From Cellulomonas avistercoris (GTDB lineage: Bacteria; Actinomycetota; Actinomycetes; Actinomycetales; Cellulomonadaceae): a stretch of DNA of 64,000 bases. The position numbers and the translations under genes are program-made. Location: contig NZ_JACSQV010000007.1 in NCBI RefSeq assembly GCF_014836445.1, positions 97,663 to 161,662 of the forward strand, in the 5' to 3' direction. Below, piece after piece: positions 1-7,950 of the stretch (positions are counted from its first letter, which is position 1; the number at the start of each line of letters is the position of its first letter). The notes beneath the pieces are model-generated. The model ran no database searches, was not told the origin of the DNA, and saw only the letters and a list, made by a program, of their open reading frames with translations.

Positions 1-58
1 GGGGGGGGCGGGGGGGGGGGGCGGCGGCGGGCAGCGCACGGCGCCCGCCGCGGGACCG
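1..58. other. G-rich window edge
   Basis: The first 58 bases are almost all G and C, with long G runs, and precede the stop codon of the protease gene. No gene or clear hairpin can be supported here. The run may belong to an intergenic terminator or repeat that continues outside the window. Confidence 0.4.
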
Positions 59-1180
59 TCAGCCGGTGACGAGCTGCAGACCGTAGGCCTGCAGGATCTC
101 GTTGACCGGCTGGAAGTAGGTCGTGCCGCCGTAGCGGCAGTTGCCCGAGCCGCCGGACGTCACGCCCTGCGCCTGCGTGCCGGCGACCAGCGAGCCGCCC
201 GAGTCCCCGGGCTCGGCGCACACGCTGGTGCGGATGAGGCCCGAGACGCTGCCCTGCGAGTACCGGACGGTCGAGTTGTAGGCCTGCACGGTGCCGCACC
301 GCCACCCCGTCGTGCTGCCCGAGCGGCACACGTACGCCCCGACCGCGGCCTGCTGCGAGCCGGTCACGCGCACCGTGCCGCCCGCGTAGTTGTTCACCAG
401 GCCGCGCGGGGTGTTGCCCGCCGCGACCTGGACCCACGCGTAGTCGTTGCCGGGGAACGAGGAGCCGCGGAACGTGCCCGTCGGCGACGACGTCGACGCC
501 CCGACCGCACCGCAGTGGCCCGCGGTCACGAAGCCGCCCTGGACGGCGAACCCGACCGAGCAGCGCGTGCGCCCGTTGATGTAGTACGCGTTGCCGCCGA
601 TCACGTCGACGAAGGTCTGCGGCGCCTCACCGGTCGTGAGCGTGACGGCGTCGGCGGGCAGCCCGGCGGCCCGGGCGAGGTCGCCCGCGGCCGCGGTGCC
701 GCCCACCGCCTCGACGACCAGCTTGTTGGAGGGCACGTCCACGTACCAGGTGGCGACGTCCGCGGGCAGCCCCGCCGCGTCGAGGCGGGCGCCCAGGGAC
801 TCGAGCTGGGTGAGCGTGCGCTCCGCGTGGACCGTCGTCACCCCCGCCGCCATGGGCCCGCGCACCTTGGCTGGCGCGGTGGTCGCGACGTGCACGGTGC
901 CCGCGGCCGGGTCCACCCACGCGCCCGCGTACGTCGACCCGAGGGCCTGCGTCAGCGTGCGGACCCGCGCGGCCGCGTCCTTCTGGAACGTCAGGCGCTG
1001 GGCGACCTCGGCGCGCGGGACGCCCAGGTCGCGCTCGAGCGCCTCGACCATCCCGGCCGGTACGTCGGCGTCGGGTGTCGCCGCGGAGGCGCCGCCGGTG
1101 GCGAACGGTGCCAGCAGCAGCGTCAGCGCGGTGGCGCCGAGCACGGCCGCACGCCGGCGGAGGGTGACGGAGGGAGTCAT
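59..1180 (-). CDS. secreted S1-family serine protease (alpha-lytic protease / cellulomonadin type)
   Basis: Extracellular chymotrypsin-fold endopeptidase made as a prepro-protein of 373 aa. From the chosen ATG, a twin-arginine-containing, hydrophobic Ala-rich signal peptide covers about residues 1-34, followed by an alpha-lytic-type pro-region to about residue 188. The mature domain starts near FVDVIGGNAYY. The catalytic triad is visible: His222 in VTAGHCG, Asp246 in GNDYAW and Ser327 in PGDSGGS, with paired cysteines of the streptogrisin class. From memory of the family, the mature part is very close to the Cellulomonas 69B4 protease. The ATG at 1180 is chosen because GAGAGG lies 7 bases upstream; an upstream in-frame ATG at 1216 has no such site. 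Same strand as the LysR gene but separated by 77 bases, so probably its own transcript. Confidence 0.93.
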   Translation of the reverse strand: MTPSVTLRRRAAVLGATALTLLLAPFATGGASAATPDADVPAGMVEALERDLGVPRAEVAQRLTFQKDAAARVRTLTQALGSTYAGAWVDPAAGTVHVATTAPAKVRGPMAAGVTTVHAERTLTQLESLGARLDAAGLPADVATWYVDVPSNKLVVEAVGGTAAAGDLARAAGLPADAVTLTTGEAPQTFVDVIGGNAYYINGRTRCSVGFAVQGGFVTAGHCGAVGASTSSPTGTFRGSSFPGNDYAWVQVAAGNTPRGLVNNYAGGTVRVTGSQQAAVGAYVCRSGSTTGWRCGTVQAYNSTVRYSQGSVSGLIRTSVCAEPGDSGGSLVAGTQAQGVTSGGSGNCRYGGTTYFQPVNEILQAYGLQLVTG

Positions 1181-1205
1181 GGTGGGGCCTCTCGTTCGGT
1201 GGGAC

Positions 1206-1217
1206 CGTGATGTCACG
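1206..1217. promoter_or_regulatory. 12-bp palindrome upstream of the protease gene
   Basis: The sequence CGTGATGTCACG is a perfect palindrome with two central bases, 25 bases before the protease start codon. It lies where a repressor or activator could act on the protease promoter. A role is inferred from position only; no matched -10/-35 pair was clear. Confidence 0.3.
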
Positions 1218-1257
1218 ATAGGCGCCGACTCCAGTCAGAATCTAGGGGCCGCGTCAG

Positions 1258-2208
1258 TCACACCGCGGGCCTCACCCTCCGGTCCAGGTCCGGCGACGAG
1301 CGCGCGCGGCGGGCACGGGCCGCCGCGAGCTCGTCGCGTCGCGCGTCGCGCGCGGCCGCGCCCAGGCGGGCGCGCACGTCGGTGGGGGTGTCGTCGTGCG
1401 TCGCGAGCCACGTCGACCACGTCAGCGGCGTCCCGCGCAGCGTCAGCGCGCGCAGCCCGGCCGGGAGGTCGCCGTACGGCTCGGTCAGCGCCACCGCGAC
1501 GCCGGCGCGGACGAGCTCCAGGCCTGCCGCACGATCGCACTCGCTCGGCGTGGGCGGCGCGAACCCCGCCCGGGCGCACGCCCGCAGGAAGCACTCGGCG
1601 AAGCAGCTGCCACCCGCGGCCGTGACCCAGTGCTCGGCCGCGAGCTGCGCGAGGGGGACGTCACCCGTGGTCGGGTGGTCCTCGCCCACGACGACGCGCA
1701 CGGCGTCCGTCCCGACCAGGCGCCACGCGATGCCGGGGCGTGCGGGAGGCAGGGCGTCGCCGCACATGCCCGCCAGCACCGCGTCGTGGGCGCCGGCCGC
1801 GAGCTCGGCCACGGCGCGGACCGGGTCGGGGGTGCTGCGCAGCGTCGGGGGAGGGGCGCCGCCCGAGGACAGCCGGTGCACCAGCGGTGCCGTGAGGGCC
1901 GACCCGGCGGTCGCGAGCCGCAGCGTGGTGGCCGTGTCGTCGCAGGCGACCCGTCGTGCGTCCTGCAGCAGGGCGTCCATGGCGGGCAGCAGCGTGCGCG
2001 CGCGGTCGAGCACGAGGGCGCCCAGGGGCGTCGGCCGCACGCCGCGGTGGTCGCGGACGAACGTGGGCCCGCCGAGAGCCCGGTCGATGCGGGACAGCTG
2101 TGCGCTCAGGGCGGGTTGTGCGACGCCGAGGACGGCCGCGGCCTTGGTGATGCTGCCGAGCGAGGCGACGGTCGTCAGGGTGCGCAGATGCCGGACCTCC
2201 AGCTCCAT
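1258..2208 (-). CDS. LysR-family transcriptional regulator
   Basis: A 316-aa DNA-binding regulator. Residues 5-65 form the typical LysR winged helix-turn-helix (MELEVRHLRTLTTVASLG, then ITKAAAVLGVAQPALSAQ), and the rest is a periplasmic-binding-protein-like effector domain. It is transcribed divergently from the flavin-dependent oxidoreductase at 2309, with a 100-base shared intergenic region holding a LysR-like inverted repeat. The usual LysR arrangement suggests it controls that neighbour and itself. Effector unknown. The C-terminal 40 residues are Arg/Ala-rich and probably disordered. Confidence 0.9.
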   Translation of the reverse strand: MELEVRHLRTLTTVASLGSITKAAAVLGVAQPALSAQLSRIDRALGGPTFVRDHRGVRPTPLGALVLDRARTLLPAMDALLQDARRVACDDTATTLRLATAGSALTAPLVHRLSSGGAPPPTLRSTPDPVRAVAELAAGAHDAVLAGMCGDALPPARPGIAWRLVGTDAVRVVVGEDHPTTGDVPLAQLAAEHWVTAAGGSCFAECFLRACARAGFAPPTPSECDRAAGLELVRAGVAVALTEPYGDLPAGLRALTLRGTPLTWSTWLATHDDTPTDVRARLGAAARDARRDELAAARARRARSSPDLDRRVRPAV

Positions 2209-2250
2209 GCCGCCGAGGGTACGGGCGACCGGACCCTCTTGTCACTGTGG

Positions 2251-2277
2251 CATAGCACGCACCAACAGCATGCTATG
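2251..2277. promoter_or_regulatory. candidate LysR operator between divergent genes
   Basis: CATAGCA (2251-2257) and TGCTATG (2271-2277) form a perfect 7-bp inverted repeat with a 13-base spacer, in the AT-richest patch of the 100-base region between lysR and the luciferase-like gene. LysR proteins typically bind T-N11-A dyads in this position. The second arm sits 31 bases before the oxidoreductase start. Confidence 0.55.
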
Positions 2278-2308
2278 ACTGGCGCACGTCCGGGTAGCGT
2301 GACGAGGC

Positions 2309-3214
2309 ATGGTGAGGGTCGGGGTGGTGCTGCTCCCGCAGGAGCGGTGGGCGAGCGCGCGCACGCGGTGGCGGCGCGCCGAGGAGCTGGGCTTCGACCA
2401 CGCGTGGACGTACGACCACCTCGCGTGGCGCGAGCTCGCGGACGAGCCGTGGTTCGCCACCGTCCCGCTGCTGGCCGCCGCCGCGGCCGTCACCGAGCGC
2501 ATCGGGCTCGGCACGTGGGTCGCGTCGCCCAACTTCCGGCACCCGGTGCCGTTCGCCAAGGACGTCATGGGCCTCGACGACGTGGCCGGCGGCCGGTTCG
2601 TGCTCGGCGTCGGGGCCGGGGGAGAGGGCTGGGACGCCGGTGTCATGGGTCCCGCGCCGAGCCGCGGCGAGCGCACGCTGCGGTTCGCCGAGTTCCTCGG
2701 GCTCCTCGACAGGCTGCTGACGCAGCAGGTCACGGACCACGACGGCGAGTTCTACCAGGCCCACGCCGCGCGCATGGTGCCCGGGACGATCGCCCGGCCA
2801 CGCCCGCCGTTCGTCGTCGCCGCCAACGGCCCGCGCGCCATGGCGCTCGCCGCGCGGTACGGCCAGGGCTGGGCGACCTACGGGCCCGGCACCGGTGTCG
2901 GCGACGGCGTCGACGCGGACGCCGCGCAGGAAGCCTGGTGGCAGGGGCTGGCGGGCATGGTCGGCACGTTCGACGAGGTCGCCGAGGGCAGGCCGATCGG
3001 GCGGTGGCTGAGCCTCGACGGCGCGCCCCGGTTCTCGCTGACGTCCGCCGCGCTCGCGGTCGAGGGTGTCGAGCGCGCCGCCGCGATGGGGTTCGGTGAC
3101 GTCGTCCTGCACTGGCCGCGGGAGTCGGGCGTGTACGCGGGCGACGAGCGCGAGCTCGAGCGGTTCGCCGCCGAGCTGCCGCGCCTGCAGGCGCTGGAGC
3201 CGGCCGCGCGCTGA
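2309..3214 (+). CDS. LLM-class (luciferase-like) flavin-dependent oxidoreductase
   Basis: A 301-aa single-domain TIM-barrel enzyme of the bacterial luciferase superfamily (FMN- or F420-dependent). Family features: VRVGVVLLPQERW at the N terminus, FDHAWTYDHL in strand/helix 2, TERIGLGTWVASPNFRHP, the LDDVAGGRFVLGVGAGGEG loop, and RPPFVVAANGPRAMALAARYGQ. This pattern is common in actinobacterial F420-dependent enzymes, but neither cofactor nor substrate can be assigned from sequence. Divergent from the LysR gene, so probably its regulatory target. Start is the ATG at 2309; no strong Shine-Dalgarno is visible. Confidence 0.88.
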   Translation: MVRVGVVLLPQERWASARTRWRRAEELGFDHAWTYDHLAWRELADEPWFATVPLLAAAAAVTERIGLGTWVASPNFRHPVPFAKDVMGLDDVAGGRFVLGVGAGGEGWDAGVMGPAPSRGERTLRFAEFLGLLDRLLTQQVTDHDGEFYQAHAARMVPGTIARPRPPFVVAANGPRAMALAARYGQGWATYGPGTGVGDGVDADAAQEAWWQGLAGMVGTFDEVAEGRPIGRWLSLDGAPRFSLTSAALAVEGVERAAAMGFGDVVLHWPRESGVYAGDERELERFAAELPRLQALEPAAR

Positions 3215-3227
3215 CACCGGCGCCGCG

Positions 3228-4322
3228 TCAGGACGCCGGGCCGGCGCCCCCGCACACGACGCCGACGCACTGCGGCTCGTTGCCGTTGCCGCGCGCGGTG
3301 TTGCCGCCCAGGTCGACGGCGCCGGGGGCGTGGATGCCCCAGCGCTCGTTGTTCACCGCGGTGTTGCCCTCCAGCGCGCTGCCCGCGGGGACCGACAGGA
3401 TCCCGTCGCCGTTGCGGCGCAGCTCGTTGTCCGCCAGCCGTGCGTTGCCCGAGCCGCCGACGGCGACGAACCCGACCTCGTTGCGCACGAACCGGTTGGC
3501 GGTGAGGGTCGCGTACGACCCGTCGAGACGCACGGCCGTGCCGTTGTCCCGCAGCGTGCTGCCGGTGACGTCGAGGCTCGCCGCCACCCCGCAGTCGACG
3601 CCCACCCCGTTGCGCGCGAACGTGGAGTCCTCCACGTCGCCGGTGCCGGAGTCGCACGCCAGGGCCGTGGCGTTGTCCCGCAGTGTGCTCGCGTGCACGT
3701 GCAGCTCGGAGGCCGTGCGCAGGCCGGTGCCGTTGCGGGCGACCACCGAGTCCGACAGCCACAGCCACGTCCCGGTGACCACCTGCGCCCCGGTCCCGTT
3801 GTCGGTGAGGTGCGACGAGCGCACCCACGTCCGCCCGGCCGCGCCGGTCCGGATCCCGACGACGTTGCGGACCAGCCGCGAGGACGTGACGTGGACCTCG
3901 GGCCCCACCTCGGCGGGACCGAGCAGCTCGACGCCGACGTCGTTGCCCCGCAGCGTCAGGCCCTCGAGCGCGGCGACGCCCTGGGGGCCCGGCCCCTGAT
4001 CGTCGCGTCCGACGGTGACGCCGGCCGCCCACCCGGTGACGACGCCGTCGCGGAGCGTCGCGTCACCGATGCCCGGGACCGCGACGCCGGTCGCGCCCCC
4101 GTCCCCGACGAGGCGGTGGCCGCCGAGGTCGAGCGAGGCGCCGTCCGCGAGCGTCAGCCCGACGGCGCTGCCGCGGCAGACGAGGTCCGCGGTCAGCACG
4201 ACGTCGCCCGTGACGACGTCGCCGCACGCGACCGTGACCGGCGCCGCCGTGGTCACGGTGGCCGGTGCCACCACGATCACGACCGCGCCCGCCGCTGCGG
4301 CGAGCGCTCGCGTGGTGCGCAT
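3228..4322 (-). CDS. secreted right-handed parallel beta-helix protein (copy A)
   Basis: 364 aa: a signal peptide (MRTTRALAAAAGAVVIVVAP, cleavage near ATVTTAAP) followed by pectate-lyase-like parallel beta-helix rungs rich in Asn. Repeated units read like LRDNGTAVRL, LVRNVVGI, FARNGVGVDC and LRRNGDGIL. The C-terminal tail contains NERWGIHAPGAVDLGGN and the cysteine pair CVGVVCGG. No catalytic set of a polysaccharide lyase can be assigned, so the role may be carbohydrate binding or surface structure. The ATG at 4322 is preferred because GAGGGG lies 6 bases upstream. It follows its paralogue (4361-5476) by 38 bases, so the two are probably co-transcribed. Confidence 0.82.
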   Translation of the reverse strand: MRTTRALAAAAGAVVIVVAPATVTTAAPVTVACGDVVTGDVVLTADLVCRGSAVGLTLADGASLDLGGHRLVGDGGATGVAVPGIGDATLRDGVVTGWAAGVTVGRDDQGPGPQGVAALEGLTLRGNDVGVELLGPAEVGPEVHVTSSRLVRNVVGIRTGAAGRTWVRSSHLTDNGTGAQVVTGTWLWLSDSVVARNGTGLRTASELHVHASTLRDNATALACDSGTGDVEDSTFARNGVGVDCGVAASLDVTGSTLRDNGTAVRLDGSYATLTANRFVRNEVGFVAVGGSGNARLADNELRRNGDGILSVPAGSALEGNTAVNNERWGIHAPGAVDLGGNTARGNGNEPQCVGVVCGGAGPAS

Positions 4323-4360
4323 CGATGCCCCTCGGCGGGCCGGGGCGCTGCCGCGGCCGT

Positions 4361-5476
4361 TCATGACGCGGGGCCGGGGCCGCCGCACACGACGCCCACG
4401 CACTGCGGCTCGTTGCCGTTGCCGCGCGCGGTGTTGCCGCCCAGGTCGACGGCGCCGGGGGCGTGGATGCCCCAGCGCTCGTTGCGCACGGCCGTGTTGC
4501 CCTGCAGGGTGCTCTCGCCGACGACCGACAGGATCCCGTCGCCGTTGCGGCGGAACTCATTGTCGACGAGAGACGCCGTGAAGTCCGGCGGTCCGTCGTC
4601 GCTCCGGCCCTCGAAGCCCACGTCGTTGCGGACGAACGTGTTGCCGGTCAGCGTCCCGAGGGCCGACACGAGGCGGACGGCGGTGCCGTTGTCGCTGAAC
4701 GTGTTCTCGACCAGCTCGTTCGGGACCGACGGGACCCAGAAGCTGTCGAGCCCGACGTCGTTGCGCGTGACCGTGTTGCGGTGCATCGTGGCCGTCCCGT
4801 ACCAGGTGGCGCTGACGGCCGTGCCGTTGTCCCGCAGGGTGCTGTCCGCGACGTCGCAGGCCGCCTCGTCGCACGCCAGCCCGGTCCGGTTGTGGGCGAT
4901 CACCGAGTCCACGACCGTGACGATGCCCGACGAGAACGACGCGGCGACGTCGTTGTCGACGAGGCGCGACGACGTCAGCGTGACGGGCCTGGACGCGAGG
5001 CCCGAGACGCCCGCGCGGTTGTCGACGAACCGCGTGGCCGTGACCTCGATCTCCGGCGTCACACCGCCGAGCCCGATCGACGACAGCCCGACGTCGTTGC
5101 CCCGGAAGGTCAGGTCGTCGAGCGTCGCGACGCCCGGGCCGGCCGTCATGTCGTCGCCCGGCGCGACGGCGGCGCCCTGCGCCCACGCCGTGACGACGCC
5201 GTTGCGGATCGTCACCGTCCCCTGGCCGGGGATCGTGACCCCCGTCCCCGTCCCCCCACCGACGATCCGGTGCCCGCCCAGGTCGAGCGAGGCGCCGTCG
5301 AGGAGCGTGAGCCCGACGGCGCTGCCGCGGCAGACGAGGTCCGCGGTGAGCACGACCGCCCCCGCCACGACGTCGCCGCACCGCACCGCGGGTGCGGGGG
5401 CGGCGACGGCCGGCACGGCGAGCACGACGGACCCCGCCACGAGGGCGGAGCAGAGCATGGGTGAGCGGACGCGCAC
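4361..5476 (-). CDS. secreted right-handed parallel beta-helix protein (copy B)
   Basis: 371 aa, tandem paralogue of the downstream gene, same order: signal peptide (cleavage near AVPAVAAPAP), an N-terminal ACGD/RCGD-type segment with CRGSAVGLTL and DLGGHRIVGGG, Asn-rich helix rungs, and the shared tail with NERWGIHAPGAVDLGGN. The start is taken as the GTG at 5476 because AGGGGGA sits 5 bases upstream; an ATG 18 bases further in (5458) would also leave an intact signal peptide. The two copies are nearly identical at DNA level in the tail and in the first rungs but diverged in the middle, which suggests duplication followed by local conversion. Function unknown beyond secretion and fold. Confidence 0.82.
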   Translation of the reverse strand: MRVRSPMLCSALVAGSVVLAVPAVAAPAPAVRCGDVVAGAVVLTADLVCRGSAVGLTLLDGASLDLGGHRIVGGGTGTGVTIPGQGTVTIRNGVVTAWAQGAAVAPGDDMTAGPGVATLDDLTFRGNDVGLSSIGLGGVTPEIEVTATRFVDNRAGVSGLASRPVTLTSSRLVDNDVAASFSSGIVTVVDSVIAHNRTGLACDEAACDVADSTLRDNGTAVSATWYGTATMHRNTVTRNDVGLDSFWVPSVPNELVENTFSDNGTAVRLVSALGTLTGNTFVRNDVGFEGRSDDGPPDFTASLVDNEFRRNGDGILSVVGESTLQGNTAVRNERWGIHAPGAVDLGGNTARGNGNEPQCVGVVCGGPGPAS

Positions 5477-5586
5477 GAGGTCCCCCTGACGACCGGGCGC
5501 TGCCTGGTGGAGCGCCGACCGGTCGAGTCTGTGCCCGATATGCCCGGCTCGACCAGGCCGGTGCACCGGGTGCGGGGCGGCCGGGG

Positions 5587-5614
5587 CCGAAGGGGCAGCG
5601 CCGCCGCCCCTCGG
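5587..5614 (-). terminator. hairpin after galE
   Basis: CCGAAGGGGC (5587-5596) pairs with GCCCCTCGG (5606-5614) apart from one bulged base, just downstream of the galE stop codon and upstream of beta-helix copy B. There is no U-run, which is usual in high-GC actinobacteria. Confidence 0.5.
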
Positions 5615-5618
5615 GGCA

Positions 5619-6599
5619 TCAGGAGGCGCGGCGGTGGGCGTCCCAGGCGCTGGCGACCATCTGCTCGGGGGAGTGGCGCATCGCCCAGCCGAGGTCGCGC
5701 GCGGCGGCCTCGTCCGACGCGACGATGCGGGCCGGGTCGCCCGGCCGACGCGGTCCCCGCTCCGGCGTGAAGTCGATCCCGGTGACCCGGGCGATCGTCG
5801 TCATGATCTGGGCCACCGACAGGCCGTCGCCCGAGCCGAGGTTGTAGACGCGGTCCAGCGGCCGGTCGTCGGCCAGGGCGCGGGCAGCCGCGACGTGGGC
5901 CAGCGCGAGGTCGGCGACGTGCACGTAGTCGCGCACGCACGTGCCGTCCGGCGTCGGGTAGTCGGTGCCGTTGACGCGCGGCGTGCGGCCCGACGCCAGC
6001 GCGTCGAGGACCAGCGGGAACAGGTTGTGCGGGCTCGCGTCGTACAGGTCGTCGGCCCCGGACCCCACGACGTTGAAGTACCGCAGCGACGTGTGGCGCA
6101 GGCCCGTCGCGACGCCCTGGTCCCGCAGGAGCCACTCGGCGACCAGCTTCGACTCGCCGTAGGGCGACTCCGGCGCCGTCGGGGTCGCCTCGGTCACGAC
6201 GTCGACGTCCGGGCTGCCGTACACGGCCGCCGACGAGGAGAGCACGACCCGGTCGACGCCCGCGTCCGCCATCGCCGCGAGGAGGTGGGCGGTGCCCGTG
6301 ACGTTCTGCTCGTAGGTGTGCAGCGGGCGCTGCACCGAGACGCCCGCGTACTTGTAGCCCGCGAGGTGCACGACGCCCGTCACGCCGTGCGCGACGAGCG
6401 CGTCCCGCACGGCGTCGGTGTCGACGACCGACGCCCGGACGAAGGGGACGTCGTCGGGCACGAACGCGGCGTGCCCGCTCGACAGGTCGTCCAGGACCAC
6501 GGGGCGCAGCCGCTCGTCGCCCGTGCGTGCTGCGTCCACGAGTGCGCGCACCACGTGCGCGCCGATGTAGCCGGCGCCGCCGGTCACCAGCCAGGTCAT
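5619..6599 (-). CDS. galE: UDP-glucose 4-epimerase
   Basis: 326-aa extended SDR enzyme interconverting UDP-glucose and UDP-galactose (Leloir pathway, cell-envelope sugar supply). The NAD-binding motif GGAGYIGAHVV is at residues 7-17. The active site has SSSAAVYG and the YGESK motif (Tyr/Lys pair). NVVGSGADDLYDASPHNLFP and TPDGTCVRDYVHVADLA are characteristic of GalE. Start ATG 6599 gives the canonical N terminus MTWLVTGGAGYIG; an ATG 12 bases upstream (6611) is also possible and neither has a strong ribosome site. Divergent from the carotenoid operon with a 152-base gap. Confidence 0.93.
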   Translation of the reverse strand: MTWLVTGGAGYIGAHVVRALVDAARTGDERLRPVVLDDLSSGHAAFVPDDVPFVRASVVDTDAVRDALVAHGVTGVVHLAGYKYAGVSVQRPLHTYEQNVTGTAHLLAAMADAGVDRVVLSSSAAVYGSPDVDVVTEATPTAPESPYGESKLVAEWLLRDQGVATGLRHTSLRYFNVVGSGADDLYDASPHNLFPLVLDALASGRTPRVNGTDYPTPDGTCVRDYVHVADLALAHVAAARALADDRPLDRVYNLGSGDGLSVAQIMTTIARVTGIDFTPERGPRRPGDPARIVASDEAAARDLGWAMRHSPEQMVASAWDAHRRAS

Positions 6600-6706
6600 G
6601 CGCGTCAGCATAATGAGGGGTCTGGGCGGACCCGGACGGATGCGGACGAACCCCACCGCCAGGTGGCCGCGCCGGTCGGGATCGGCGGTTCCGGTGGCTC
6701 GAACTC

Positions 6707-6730
6707 GAATACTCAGTACGCTGAGCATTC
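6707..6730. promoter_or_regulatory. operator-like inverted repeat upstream of the carotenoid operon
   Basis: GAATACTCAG (6707-6716) and CTGAGCATTC (6721-6730) are inverted copies with one mismatch and a 4-base spacer. They lie 21 bases before the crtE GTG in the galE-crtE divergent region. The block is clearly AT-richer than its surroundings. A carotenoid repressor site (for example of the MarR-type CrtR described in Corynebacterium) is an inference from position and symmetry. Confidence 0.5.
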
Positions 6731-6751
6731 TTCGACGGCTCGGGGGGCGAT

Positions 6752-7909
6752 GTGAGTCAGACCAGCGAGCGCCGGCAGCCCGGCGCGACCCGCAGCAGCC
6801 CCGCGCCCGCGCCCGCCGCCACCGCGACGACCTCGGCCGCGCCCGCGGCCGGTGCCGCCCTCGCGCACGGCGTCGAGCACGTGACCGACGCCGCCGGGCG
6901 GATCCTGCGCGACCTCGTGGTCGAGCAGCGCCGCCGCGCCGTCGCGTTCGACCCCGCGTGCGCCGAGCTGTGGCAGGACCTCGACGCGGTCACCGGGGGC
7001 AAGCTGCTGCGCCCGCGCCTCGTCGCTGCCGCCTACCTCGGCCTCGGTGGCACGGACCTCGTCGCCGCGGCCCACGTGGCCGCCGCCCACGAGCTGCTGC
7101 ACACCGCGATGGTCGTGCACGACGACGTCCTGGACCACGACGAGGTCCGGCGCGGCCACCCCAACGTCGCGGGGCGGACCCGTGCCCGCCTCACGGCCGA
7201 CGGCGTCCCGCGGGTCGTCGTCGACCACCAGGTCGGCGCGGCCGCGCTGCTCGCCGGCGACGCGGCGCTCGCGCAGGCCTTCGGCCTGCTCGCGACCGGC
7301 GCGGTCCCGCCGGCCCAGCTGGGCGAGCTGGTGCGGCTGCTCGCCGACGGGGTCGCGACGACCGTCAGCGGCGAGCTGCTCGACGTCCGGGGCGCGCTCG
7401 CGGTGCCGTCGGACGTCGACGCCGTCCTGGTCGCCGAGCTCAAGACGGCCGTCTACTCGTTCCGGGTGCCGCTGGAGTCGGGCGCCGTGCTGGCGGGCGC
7501 CCCCGGCGTCGCGCGGGCCGTGCTCGCGGGCGTCGGCACGGCGCTGGGCGTCGCCTACCAGCTCGTGGACGACGAGCTGGGCACCATCGGCGACCCCGCG
7601 CTCACCGGCAAGTCCGTGCTGTCGGACCTGCGCGAGGGCAAGCGCACCGAGCTGCTGCGGGTCGCGTGGCAGCGCGCCGACCCCCGGCAGGCCGCGCTGC
7701 TCGACACGCACGTCGGGCGGGCGGACCTCGACGACACCGGCGCGAACGCGGTCGTCGACGTCCTGCACGACACCGGCGCGGTCGAGGACGTGCGCGCTCT
7801 GGCGCGCCGCAGCGCGGACATCGCGCGTACGCTCGCCACCAACCTGCCGGAGCCGCTGGCGACGTACCTGGCAGGCGTCGTCGACGACCTCGCCGGGCGC
7901 GCGCGCTGA
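6752..7909 (+). CDS. crtE: geranylgeranyl diphosphate synthase (polyprenyl synthetase)
   Basis: 385-aa class I trans-prenyltransferase that extends farnesyl to geranylgeranyl diphosphate, the precursor for phytoene. The first Asp-rich motif is DDVLD within VVHDDVLDHDE (about residues 126-130). The second is the reduced DDELG form in YQLVDDELGTIGD, followed by the GKSVLSDLREGKRT loop, as in actinobacterial GGPP synthases. The N-terminal 40 residues are a Pro/Ala/Thr-rich extension. Start GTG 6752 with a GGGGGGCGA site upstream. First gene of the carotenoid operon; crtB follows 41 bases later. Confidence 0.92.
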   Translation: MSQTSERRQPGATRSSPAPAPAATATTSAAPAAGAALAHGVEHVTDAAGRILRDLVVEQRRRAVAFDPACAELWQDLDAVTGGKLLRPRLVAAAYLGLGGTDLVAAAHVAAAHELLHTAMVVHDDVLDHDEVRRGHPNVAGRTRARLTADGVPRVVVDHQVGAAALLAGDAALAQAFGLLATGAVPPAQLGELVRLLADGVATTVSGELLDVRGALAVPSDVDAVLVAELKTAVYSFRVPLESGAVLAGAPGVARAVLAGVGTALGVAYQLVDDELGTIGDPALTGKSVLSDLREGKRTELLRVAWQRADPRQAALLDTHVGRADLDDTGANAVVDVLHDTGAVEDVRALARRSADIARTLATNLPEPLATYLAGVVDDLAGRAR

Positions 7910-7950
7910 GGCTCCGTACCACCGGCACGACCGAGATGAGGACGCACGAC

